Positions 36,720-49,430 of a stretch of DNA of 64,000 bases are shown in pieces (position 1 is the first letter of the stretch; every line of letters starts with the position of its first letter). The DNA comes from Liopterus haemorrhoidalis (taxonomy: Eukaryota; Arthropoda; Insecta; Coleoptera; Dytiscidae), in assembly GCA_963971575.1 (NCBI GenBank), contig OZ020625.1:20153658-20217657 (forward strand). The letters run 5' to 3'. The notes below the pieces were generated by a model. The model was not told where the DNA came from and made no database searches. It saw only the letters and a program-made list of their open reading frames with translations. The translations under genes and the position numbers were made by a program.

Positions 36720-39700
36720 AGATAGAAAAAATACTTAAGTAGACAAGTTGTAGCTAGTAAAAATCTCTACATTTTCTTTAGTTACGTCAACTCGCTAGGT
36801 ATAATAACTCGAGACTTATTCAAATAAAACCAAATTTTAAAACACCCTTGGCCGATTTTATCGTGAAGGGTTGAAGATAGAAAAAATACTTAAGTAGACA
36901 AGTTGTAGCTAGTAAAAATCTCTACATTTTTTTTATTTACGTCAACTCGCCAGGTATAATAACTCGAGACTTATTTAAATAAAACCAAATTTTATAACAC
37001 CCTTGTACGATTTTATCGTGAAGGGTTGAAGATAGAAAAAATACTTAAGTAGACAAGTTGTAGCTAGTAAAAATCTCTACATTTTTTTTATTTACGTCAA
37101 CTCGCCAGGTATAATAACTCGAGACTTATTTAAATAAAACCAAATTTTATAACACCCTTGTCCGATTTTATCGTGAAGGGTTGAAGATAGAAAAAATACT
37201 TAAGTAGACAAGTTGTAGCTAGTAAAAATCTCTACATTTTTTTTTATTTACGTCAACTCGCCAGGTATAATAACTCGAGACTTATTCAAATTAAACCAAA
37301 TTTTATAACACCCTTGTCCGATTTTATCGTGAAGGGTTGAAGATAGAAAAAATATTTAAGTAGACAAGTTGTAGCTAGTAAAAATCTCTACATTTTCTTT
37401 AGTTACGTCAACTCGCTAGGTATAATAACTCGAGACTTATTCAAATAAAACCAAATTTTAAAACACCCTTGTCCGATTTTATCGGGAAGGGTTGAAGATA
37501 GAAAAAATACTTAAGTAGACAAGTTGTAGCTAGTAAAAATCTCTACATTTTTTTTATTTACGTCAACTCGCTAGGTATAATAACTCGAGACTTATTCAAA
37601 TAAAACCAAATTTTAAAACACCCTTGTCCGATTTTATCGTGAAGGGTTGAAGATAGAAAAAATATTTAAGAAGACAAGTTGTAGCTAGTAAAAATCTCTA
37701 CATTTTTTTTATTTACGTCAACTCGCTAGGTATAATAACTCGAGACTTATTCAAATTAAACCAAATTTTATAACACCCTTGTCCGATTTTATCGTAAAGG
37801 GTTGAAGATAGAAAAAATATTTAAGTAAACAAGTTGTAGCTAGTAAAAATCTCTACATTTTCTTTAGTTACGTCAACTCGCTAGGTATAATAATTCGAGA
37901 CTTATTCAAATAAAACCAAATTTTAAAACACCCTTGGCCGATTTTATCGTGAAGGGTTGAAGATAGAAAAAATACTTAAGTAGACAAGTTGTAGCTAGTA
38001 AAAATCTCTACATTTTTTTTATTTACGTCAACTCGCCAGGTATAATAACTCGAGACTTATTCAAATTAAACCAAATTTTAAAACACCCTTGGCCGATTTT
38101 ATCGTGAAGGGTTGAAGATAGAAAAAATACTTAGGTAGACAAGTTGTAGCTAGTAAAAATCTCTACATTCTTTTTATTTACGTCAACTCGCCAGGTATAA
38201 TAACTCGAGACTTATTTAAATAAAACCAAATTTTATAACACCCTTGTCCGATTTTATCGTGAAGGGTTGAAGATAGAAAAAATATTTAAGTAAACAAGTT
38301 GTAGCTAGTAAAAATCTCTACATTTTCTTTAGTTACGTCAACTCGCTAGGTATAATAACTCGAGACTTATTCAAATAAAACCAAATTTTAAAACACCCTT
38401 GGCCGATTTTATCGTGAAGGGTTGAAGATAGAAAAAATATTTACGTAGACAAGTTGTAGCTAGTAAAAATCTCTACATTTTCTTTAGTTACGTCAACTCG
38501 CTAGGTATAATAACTCGAGACTTATTCAAATAAAACCAAATTTTAAAACACCCTTGTCCGATTTTATCGTGAAGGGTTGAAGATAGAAAAAATACTTAAG
38601 TAGACAAGTTGTAGCTAGTAAAAATCTCTACATTTTTTTTATTTACGTCAACTCGCCAGGTATAATAACTCGAGACTTATTTAAATAAAACCAAATTTTA
38701 TAACACCCTTGTCCGATTTTATCGTGAAGGGTTGAAGATAGAAAAAATACTTAAGTAGACAAGTTGTAGCTAGTAAAAATCTTTACATTTTTGTTATTTA
38801 CGTCAACTCGCCAGGTATAATAACTCGAGACTTATTTAAATAAAACCAAATTTTATAACACCCTTGTCCGATTTTATCGTGAAGGGTTGAAGATAGAAAA
38901 AATACTTAAGAAGACAAGTTGTAGCTAGTAAAAATCTCTACATTTTTTTTATTTACGTCAACTCGCCAGGTATAATAACTCGAGACTTATTTAAATAAAA
39001 CCAAATTTTATAACACCCTTGTCCGATTTTATCGTGAAGGGTTGAAGATAGAAAAAATACTTAAGTAGACAAGTTGTAGCTAGTAAAAATCTCTACATTT
39101 TCTTTAGTTACGTCAACTCGCTAGGTATAATAATTCGAGACTTATTCAAATAAAACCAAATTTTAAAACACCCTTGGCCGATTTTATCGTGAAGGGTTGA
39201 AGATAGAAAAAATACTTAAGTAGACAAGTTGTAGCTAGTAAAAATCTCTACATTTTTTTTATTTACGTCAACTCGCCAGGTATAATAACTCGAGACTTAT
39301 TTAAATAAAACCAAATTTTATAACACCCTTGTCCGATTTTATCGTGAAGGGTTGAAGATAGAAAAAATACTTAAGTAGACAAGTTGTAGCTAGTAAAAAT
39401 CCCTACATTTTTTTTATTTACGTCAACTCGCCAGGTATAATAACTCGAGACTTATTTAAATAAAACCAAATTTTATAACACCCTTGTCCGATTTTATCGT
39501 GAAGGGTTGAAGATAGAAAAAATACTTAAGTAGACAAGTTGTAGCTAGTAAAAATCCCTACATTTTTTTTATTTACGTCAACTCGCCAGGTATAATAACT
39601 CGGGACTTATTCAAATTAAACCAAATTTTATAACACCCTTGTCCGATTTTATCGTGAAGGGTTGAAGATAGAAAAAATATTTAAGTAAACAAGTTGTAGC

Positions 39701-42144
39701 TAGTAAAAATCTCTACATTTTCTTTAGTTACGTCAACTCGCTAGGTATAATAACTCGAGACTTATTCAAATAAAACCAAATTTTAAAACACCCTTGTCCG
39801 ATTTTATCGTGAAGGGTTGAAGATAGAAAAAATACTTAAGTAGACAAGTTGTAGCTAGTAAAAATCTCTACATTTTTTTTATTTACGTCAACTCGCCAGG
39901 TATAATAACTCGAGACTTATTTAAATAAAACCAAATTTTATAACACCCTTGTCCGATTTTATCGTGAAGGGTTGAAGATAGAAAAAATACTTAAGTAGAC
40001 AAGTTGTAGCTAGTAAAAATCTCTACATTTTTTTTATTTACGTCAACTCGCCAGGTATAATAACTCGAGACTTATTTAAATAAAACCAAATTTTATAACA
40101 CCCTTGTCCGATTTTATCGTGAAGGGTTGAAGATAGAAAAAATACTTAAGAAGACAAGTTGTAGCTAGTAAAAATCTCTACATTTTTTTTATTTACGTCA
40201 ACTCGCCAGGTATAATAACTCGAGACTTATTTAAATAAAACCAAATTTTATAACACCCTTGTCCGATTTTATCGTGAAGGGTTGAAGATAGAAAAAATAC
40301 TTAAGTAGACAAGTTGTAGCTAGTAAAAATCTCTACATTTTCTTTAGTTACGTCAACTCGCTAGGTATAATAATTCGAGACTTATTCAAATAAAACCAAA
40401 TTTTAAAACACCCTTGGCCGATTTTATCGTGAAGGGTTGAAGATAGAAAAAATACTTAAGAAGACAAGTTGTAGCTAGTAAAAATCTCTACATTTTTTTT
40501 ATTTACGTCAACTCGCCAGGTATAATAACTCGAGACTTATTTAAATAAAACCAAATTTTATAACACCCTTGTCCGATTTTATCGTGAAGGGTTGAAGATA
40601 GAAAAAATACTTAAGTAGACAAGTTGTAGCTAGTAAAAATCCCTACATTTTTTTTATTTACGTCAACTCGCCAGGTATAATAACTCGGGACTTATTCAAA
40701 TTAAACCAAATTTTATAACACCCTTGTCCGATTTTATCGTGAAGGGTTGAAGATAGAAAAAATATTTAAGTAGACAAGTTGTAGCTAGTAAAAATCTCTA
40801 CATTTTCTTTAGTTACGTCAACTCGCTAGGTATAATAACTCGAGACTTATTCAAATAAATCCAAATTTTAAAACACCCTTGTCCGATTTTATCGTGAAGG
40901 GTTGAAGATAAAAAAATACTTAAGTAGACAAGTTGTAGCTAGTAAAAATCTCTACATTTTTTTTATTTACGTCAACTCGCTAGGTATAATAACTCGAGAC
41001 TTATTCAAATAAAACCAAATTTTAAAACACCCTTGTCCGATTTTATCGTGAAGGGTTGAAGATAGAAAAAATATTTAAGAAGACAAGTTGTAGCTAGTAA
41101 AAATCTCTACATTTTTTTTATTTACGTCAACTCGCTAGGTATAATAACTCGGGACTTATTCAAATTAAACCAAATTTTATAACACCCTTGTCCGATTTTA
41201 TCGTAAAGGGTTGAAGCTAGAAAAAATATTTAAGTAAACAAGTTGTAGCTAGTAAAAATCTCTACATTTTCTTTAGTTACGTCAACTCGCTAGGTATAAT
41301 AATTCGAGACTTATTCAAATAAAACCAAATTTTAAAACACCCTTGGCCGATTTTATCGTGAAGGGTTGAAGATAGAAAAAATATTTAATAAGACAAGTTG
41401 TAGCAAGTAAAAGTCTCTACATTTTTTTTAGTTACGTCAACTCGCTAGGTATAATAACTCGAGACTTATTCAAATAAAACCAAATTTTATAACACCCTTG
41501 TCCGATTTTATCGTGAAGGGTTGAAGATAGAAAAAATATTTAATAAGACAAGTTGTAGCAAGTAAAAGTCTCTACATTTTTTTTAGTTACGTCAACTCGC
41601 TAGGTATAATAACTCGAGACTTATTCAAATAAAACCAAATTTTAAAACACCCTTGGCCGATTTTATCGTGAAGGGTTGAAGATAGAAAAAATATTTAAGT
41701 AGACAAGTTGTAGCTAGTAAAAATCTCTACATTTTCTTTAGTTACGTCAACTCGCTAGGTATAATAACTCGAGACTTATTCAAATAAAACCAAATTTTAA
41801 AACACCCTTGGCCGATTTTATCGTGAAGGGTTGAAGATAGAAAAAATATTTAAGTAGACAAGTTGTAGCTAGTAAAAATCTCTACATTTTCTTTAGTTAC
41901 GTCAACTCGCTAGGTATAATAACTCGAGACTTATTCAAATAAAACCAAATTTTAAAACACCCTTGTCCGATTTTATCGTGAAGGGTTGAAGATAGAAAAA
42001 ATACTTAAGTAGACAAGTTGTAGCTAGTAAAAATCTCTACATTTTTTTTATTTACGTCAACTCGCCAGGTATAATAACTCGAGACTTATTTAAATAAAAC
42101 CAAATTTTATAACACCCTTGTCCGATTTTATCGTGAAGGGTTGA
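35480..42144. repeat. Giant HOR, copy 0 (43 monomers)
   Basis: 6,665 bp, 43 monomers, matching 42766-49430 at a constant offset of 7,286 bp (AATACCC unit 36681 to 43967; TTACGTAG 38441 to 45727). It lacks the four monomers that open the later copies (GATAAAAAAAATATTTTATAAG, AAAAAGACAAATTG, CTCGCCAG, T9). Characteristic units: ATTCTTTTTATTT, TTACGTAG, several ATCCCTAC, CTCGGGAC, AATAAATCCAAA near 40854, GATAAAAAAATACTT near 40909, GAAGCTAG near 41214, and two adjacent GCAAG units. Confidence 0.9.
36720..39045. repeat. 18-mer higher-order repeat, copy 2, first 15 monomers
   Basis: Matches 33929-36254 at offset 2,791 bp (CGGGAAGGG 34693 to 37484; the CGTAAAGGG unit 34860 to 37651). Differences include TATTTACGTAGAC at 38441 in place of TATTTAAGTAGAC, ATTCTTTTTATTT near 38169 and TTGTACG near 37010. 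From 39046 the order departs: an AATTCG unit replaces the CTCTATAT unit. This tandem duplication is embedded in the giant HOR and is carried in all its complete copies. Confidence 0.87.
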
Positions 42145-45100
42145 AGATAAAAAAAATATTTTATAAGACAAGTTGTAGCAAGTAAAAGTCTCTACATTTT
42201 TGTTAGTTACGTCAACTCGCTAGGTATAATAACTCGAGACTTATTCAAATTAAACCAAATTTTATAACACCCTTGTCCGATTTTATCGTGAAGGGTTGAA
42301 GATAGAAAAAATATTTAAAAAGACAAATTGTAGCTAGTAAAAATCTCTACATTTTTTTTATTTACGTCAACTCGCTAGGTATAATAACTCGAGACTTATT
42401 CAAATAAAACCAAATTTTATAACACCCTTGTCCGATTTTATCGTGAAGGGTTGAAGATAGAAAAAATACTTAAGTAGACAAGTTGTAGCTAGTAAAAATC
42501 TCTACATTTTTTTTATTTACGTCAACTCGCCAGGTATAATAACTCGAGACTTATTTAAATAAAACCAAATTTTATAACACCCTTGTCCGATTTTATCGTG
42601 AAGGGTTGAAGATAGAAAAAATACTTAAGTAGACAAGTTGTAGCTAGTAAAAATCTCTACATTTTTTTTTATTTACGTCAACTCGCCAGGTATAATAACT
42701 CGAGACTTATTCAAATTAAACCAAATTTTATAACACCCTTTTCCGATTTTATCGTGAAGGGTTGAAGATAGAAAAAATATTTAAGTAAACAAGTTGTAGC
42801 TAGTAAAAATCTCTACATTTTCTTTAGTTACGTCAACTCGCTAGGTATAATAACTCGAGACTTATTCAAATAAAACCAAATTTTAAAACACCCTTGGCCG
42901 ATTTTATCGTGAAGGGTTGAAGATAGAAAAAATATTTAAGTAGACAAGTTGTAGCTAGTAAAAATCTCTACATTTTCTTTAGTTACGTCAACTCGCTAGG
43001 TATAATAACTCGAGACTTATTCAAATAAAACCAAATTTTAAAACACCCTTGTCCGATTTTATCGTGAAGGGTTGAAGATAGAAAAAATACTTAAGTAGAC
43101 AAGTTGTAGCTAGTAAAAATCTCTACATTTTTTTTATTTACGTCAACTCGCCAGGTATAATAACTCGAGACTTATTTAAATAAAACCAAATTTTATAACA
43201 CCCTTGTCCGATTTTATCGTGAAGGGTTGAAGATAGAAAAAATACTTAAGTAGACAAGTTGTAGCTAGTAAAAATCTTTACATTTTTTTTATTTACGTCA
43301 ACTCGCCAGGTATAATAACTCGAGACTTATTTAAATAAAACCAAATTTTATAACACCCTTGTCCGATTTTATCGTGAAGGGTTGAAGATAGAAAAAATAC
43401 TTAAGAAGACAAGTTGTAGCTAGTAAAAATCTCTACATTTTTTTTATGTACGTCAACTCGCCAGGTATAATAACTCGAGACTTATTTAAATAAAACCAAA
43501 TTTTATAACACCCTTGTCCGATTTTATCGTGAAGGGTTGAAGATAGAAAAAATACTTAAGTAGACAAGTTGTAGCTAGTAAAAATCTCTATATTTTTTTT
43601 ATTTACGTCAACTCGCTAGGTATAATAACTCGAGACTTATTCAAATAAAACCAAATTTTAAAACACCCTTGTCCGATTTTATCGTGAAGGGTTGAAGATA
43701 GAAAAAATACTTAAGTAGACAAGTTGTAGCTAGTAAAAATCTCTACATTTTTTTTATTTACGTCAACTCGCCAGGTATAATAACTCGAGACTTATTTAAA
43801 TAAAACCAAATTTTATAACACCCTTGTCCGATTTTATCGTGAAGGGTTGAAGATAGAAAAAATATTTAAGAAAACAAGTTGTAGCTAGTAAAAATCTCTA
43901 CATTTTTTTTATTTACGTCAACTCGCCAGGTATAATAACTCGAGACTTATTTAAATAAAACCAAATTTTATAATACCCTTGTCCGATTTTATCGTGAAGG
44001 GTTGAAGATAGAAAAAATACTTAAGTAGACAAGTTGTAGCTAGTAAAAATCTCTACATTTTCTTTAGTTACGTCAACTCGCTAGGTATAATAACTCGAGA
44101 CTTATTCAAATAAAACCAAATTTTAAAACACCCTTGGCCGATTTTATCGTGAAGGGTTGAAGATAGAAAAAATACTTAAGTAGACAAGTTGTAGCTAGTA
44201 AAAATCTCTATATTTTTTTTATTTACGTCAACTCGCCAGGTATAATAACTCGAGACTTATTTAAATAAAACCAAATTTTATAACACCCTTGTCCGATTTT
44301 ATCGTGAAGGGTTGAAGATAGAAAAAATACTTAAGTAGACAAGTTGTAGCTAGTAAAAATCTCTACATTTTTTTTATTTACGTCAACTCGCCAGGTATAA
44401 TAACTCGAGACTTATTTAAATAAAACCAAATTTTATAACACCCTTGTCCGATTTTATCGTGAAGGGTTGAAGATAGAAAAAATACTTAAGTAGACAAGTT
44501 GTAGCTAGTAAAAATCTCTACATTTTTTTTTAATAACGTCAACTCGCCAGGTATAATAACTCGAGACTTATTCAAATTAAACCAAATTTTATAACACCCT
44601 TGTCCGATTTTATCGTGAAGGGTTGAAGATAGAAAAAATATTTAAGTAGACAAGTTGTAGCTAGTAAAAATCTCTACATTTTCTTTAGTTACGTCAACTC
44701 GCTAGGTATAATAACTCGAGACTTATTCAAATAAAACCAAATTTTAAAACACCCTTGTCCGATTTTATCGGGAAGGGTTGAAGATAGAAAAAATACTTAA
44801 GTAGACAAGTTGTAGCTAGTAAAAATCTCTACATTTTTTTTATTTACGTCAACTCGCTAGGTATAATAACTCGAGACTTATTCAAATAAAACCAAATTTT
44901 AAAACACCCTTGTCCGATTTTATCGTGAAGGGTTGAAGATAGAAAAAATATTTAAGAAGACAAGTTGTAGCTAGTAAAAATCTCTACATTTTTTTTATTT
45001 ACGTCAACTCGCTAGGTATAATAACTCGAGACTTATTCAAATTAAACCAAATTTTATAACACCCTTGTCCGATTTTATCGTAAAGGGTTGAAGATAGAAA

Positions 45101-48100
45101 AAATATTTAAGTAAACAAGTTGTAGCTAGTAAAAATCTCTACATTTTCTTTAGTTACGTCAACTCGCTAGGTATAATAATTCGAGACTTATTCAAATAAA
45201 ACCAAATTTTAAAACACCCTTGGCCGATTTTATCGTGAAGGGTTGAAGATAGAAAAAATACTTAAGTAGACAAGTTGTAGCTAGTAAAAATCTCTACATT
45301 TTTTTTATTTACGTCAACTCGCCAGGTATAATAACTCGAGACTTATTCAAATTAAACCAAATTTTAAAACACCCTTGGCCGATTTTATCGTGAAGGGTTG
45401 AAGATAGAAAAAATACTTAGGTAGACAAGTTGTAGCTAGTAAAAATCTCTACATTCTTTTTATTTACGTCAACTCGCCAGGTATAATAACTCGAGACTTA
45501 TTTAAATAAAACCAAATTTTATAACACCCTTGTCCGATTTTATCGTGAAGGGTTGAAGATAGAAAAAATATTTAAGTAAACAAGTTGTAGCTAGTAAAAA
45601 TCTCTACATTTTCTTTAGTTACGTCAACTCGCTAGGTATAATAACTCGAGACTTATTCAAATAAAACCAAATTTTAAAACACCCTTGGCCGATTTTATCG
45701 TGAAGGGTTGAAGATAGAAAAAATATTTACGTAGACAAGTTGTAGCTAGTAAAAATCTCTACATTTTCTTTAGTTACGTCAACTCGCTAGGTATAATAAC
45801 TCGAGACTTATTCAAATAAAACCAAATTTTAAAACACCCTTGTCCGATTTTATCGTGAAGGGTTGAAGATAGAAAAAATACTTAAGTAGACAAGTTGTAG
45901 CTAGTAAAAATCTCTACATTTTTTTTATTTACGTCAACTCGCCAGGTATAATAACTCGAGACTTATTTAAATAAAACCAAATTTTATAACACCCTTGTCC
46001 GATTTTATCGTGAAGGGTTGAAGATAGAAAAAATACTTAAGTAGACAAGTTGTAGCTAGTAAAAATCTTTACATTTTTTTTATTTACGTCAACTCGCCAG
46101 GTATAATAACTCGAGACTTATTTAAATAAAACCAAATTTTATAACACCCTTGTCCGATTTTATCGTGAAGGGTTGAAGATAGAAAAAATACTTAAGAAGA
46201 CAAGTTGTAGCTAGTAAAAATCTCTACATTTTTTTTATTTACGTCAACTCGCCAGGTATAATAACTCGAGACTTATTTAAATAAAACCAAATTTTATAAC
46301 ACCCTTGTCCGATTTTATCGTGAAGGGTTGAAGATAGAAAAAATACTTAAGTAGACAAGTTGTAGCTAGTAAAAATCTCTACATTTTCTTTAGTTACGTC
46401 AACTCGCTAGGTATAATAATTCGAGACTTATTCAAATAAAACCAAATTTTAAAACACCCTTGGCCGATTTTATCGTGAAGGGTTGAAGATAGAAAAAATA
46501 CTTAAGTAGACAAGTTGTAGCTAGTAAAAATCTCTACATTTTTTTTATTTACGTCAACTCGCCAGGTATAATAACTCGAGACTTATTTAAATAAAACCAA
46601 ATTTTATAACACCCTTGTCCGATTTTATCGTGAAGGGTTGAAGATAGAAAAAATACTTAAGTAGACAAGTTGTAGCTAGTAAAAATCCCTACATTTTTTT
46701 TATTTACGTCAACTCGCCAGGTATAATAACTCGAGACTTATTTAAATAAAACCAAATTTTATAACACCCTTGTCCGATTTTATCGTGAAGGGTTGAAGAT
46801 AGAAAAAATACTTAAGTAGACAAGTTGTAGCTAGTAAAAATCCCTACATTTTTTTTATTTACGTCAACTCGCCAGGTATAATAACTCGGGACTTATTCAA
46901 ATTAAACCAAATTTTATAACACCCTTGTCCGATTTTATCGTGAAGGGTTGAAGATAGAAAAAATATTTAAGTAAACAAGTTGTAGCTAGTAAAAATCTCT
47001 ACATTTTCTTTAGTTACGTCAACTCGCTAGGTATAATAACTCGAGACTTATTCAAATAAAACCAAATTTTAAAACACCCTTGTCCGATTTTATCGTGAAG
47101 GGTTGAAGATAGAAAAAATACTTAAGTAGACAAGTTGTAGCTAGTAAAAATCTCTACATTTTTTTTATTTACGTCAACTCGCCAGGTATAATAACTCGAG
47201 ACTTATTTAAATAAAACCAAATTTTATAACACCCTTGTCCGATTTTATCGTGAAGGGTTGAAGATAGAAAAAATACTTAAGTAGACAAGTTGTAGCTAGT
47301 AAAAATCTCTACATTTTTTTTATTTACGTCAACTCGCCAGGTATAATAACTCGAGACTTATTTAAATAAAACCAAATTTTATAACACCCTTGTCCGATTT
47401 TATCGTGAAGGGTTGAAGATAGAAAAAATACTTAAGAAGACAAGTTGTAGCTAGTAAAAATCTCTACATTTTTTTTATTTACGTCAACTCGCCAGGTATA
47501 ATAACTCGAGACTTATTTAAATAAAACCAAATTTTATAACACCCTTGTCCGATTTTATCGTGAAGGGTTGAAGATAGAAAAAATACTTAAGTAGACAAGT
47601 TGTAGCTAGTAAAAATCTCTACATTTTCTTTAGTTACGTCAACTCGCTAGGTATAATAATTCGAGACTTATTCAAATAAAACCAAATTTTAAAACACCCT
47701 TGGCCGATTTTATCGTGAAGGGTTGAAGATAGAAAAAATACTTAAGAAGACAAGTTGTAGCTAGTAAAAATCTCTACATTTTTTTTATTTACGTCAACTC
47801 GCCAGGTATAATAACTCGAGACTTATTTAAATAAAACCAAATTTTATAACACCCTTGTCCGATTTTATCGTGAAGGGTTGAAGATAGAAAAAATACTTAA
47901 GTAGACAAGTTGTAGCTAGTAAAAATCCCTACATTTTTTTTATTTACGTCAACTCGCCAGGTATAATAACTCGGGACTTATTCAAATTAAACCAAATTTT
48001 ATAACACCCTTGTCCGATTTTATCGTGAAGGGTTGAAGATAGAAAAAATATTTAAGTAGACAAGTTGTAGCTAGTAAAAATCTCTACATTTTCTTTAGTT

Positions 48101-49430
48101 ACGTCAACTCGCTAGGTATAATAACTCGAGACTTATTCAAATAAATCCAAATTTTAAAACACCCTTGTCCGATTTTATCGTGAAGGGTTGAAGATAAAAA
48201 AATACTTAAGTAGACAAGTTGTAGCTAGTAAAAATCTCTACATTTTTTTTATTTACGTCAACTCGCTAGGTATAATAACTCGAGACTTATTCAAATAAAA
48301 CCAAATTTTAAAACACCCTTGTCCGATTTTATCGTGAAGGGTTGAAGATAGAAAAAATATTTAAGAAGACAAGTTGTAGCTAGTAAAAATCTCTACATTT
48401 TTTTTATTTACGTCAACTCGCTAGGTATAATAACTCGGGACTTATTCAAATTAAACCAAATTTTATAACACCCTTGTCCGATTTTATCGTAAAGGGTTGA
48501 AGCTAGAAAAAATATTTAAGTAAACAAGTTGTAGCTAGTAAAAATCTCTACATTTTCTTTAGTTACGTCAACTCGCTAGGTATAATAATTCGAGACTTAT
48601 TCAAATAAAACCAAATTTTAAAACACCCTTGGCCGATTTTATCGTGAAGGGTTGAAGATAGAAAAAATATTTAATAAGACAAGTTGTAGCAAGTAAAAGT
48701 CTCTACATTTTTTTTAGTTACGTCAACTCGCTAGGTATAATAACTCGAGACTTATTCAAATAAAACCAAATTTTATAACACCCTTGTCCGATTTTATCGT
48801 GAAGGGTTGAAGATAGAAAAAATATTTAATAAGACAAGTTGTAGCAAGTAAAAGTCTCTACATTTTTTTTAGTTACGTCAACTCGCTAGGTATAATAACT
48901 CGAGACTTATTCAAATAAAACCAAATTTTAAAACACCCTTGGCCGATTTTATCGTGAAGGGTTGAAGATAGAAAAAATATTTAAGTAGACAAGTTGTAGC
49001 TAGTAAAAATCTCTACATTTTCTTTAGTTACGTCAACTCGCTAGGTATAATAACTCGAGACTTATTCAAATAAAACCAAATTTTAAAACACCCTTGGCCG
49101 ATTTTATCGTGAAGGGTTGAAGATAGAAAAAATATTTAAGTAGACAAGTTGTAGCTAGTAAAAATCTCTACATTTTCTTTAGTTACGTCAACTCGCTAGG
49201 TATAATAACTCGAGACTTATTCAAATAAAACCAAATTTTAAAACACCCTTGTCCGATTTTATCGTGAAGGGTTGAAGATAGAAAAAATACTTAAGTAGAC
49301 AAGTTGTAGCTAGTAAAAATCTCTACATTTTTTTTATTTACGTCAACTCGCCAGGTATAATAACTCGAGACTTATTTAAATAAAACCAAATTTTATAACA
49401 CCCTTGTCCGATTTTATCGTGAAGGGTTGA
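42145..49430. repeat. Giant HOR, copy 1 (47 monomers, 7,286 bp)
   Basis: The fullest copy. It opens with GATAAAAAAAATATTTTATAAG/TTTTTGTTAG, then AAAAAGACAAATTG, CTCGCCAG and T9 units, a CCCTTTTCCG mark near 42737, the AATACCC unit, a second T9 unit followed by AATAACGTC near 44532, CGGGAAGGG, the CGTAAAGGG cassette, ATTCTTTTTATTT, TTACGTAG, three ATCCCTAC units, CTCGGGAC, AATAAATCCAAA near 48142, GATAAAAAAATACTT, GAAGCTAG, paired GCAAG units and two CTTTAGTTAC units. Length is 47 x 155 + 1, accounted for by two T9 tracts and one shortened A tract. Confidence 0.92.
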
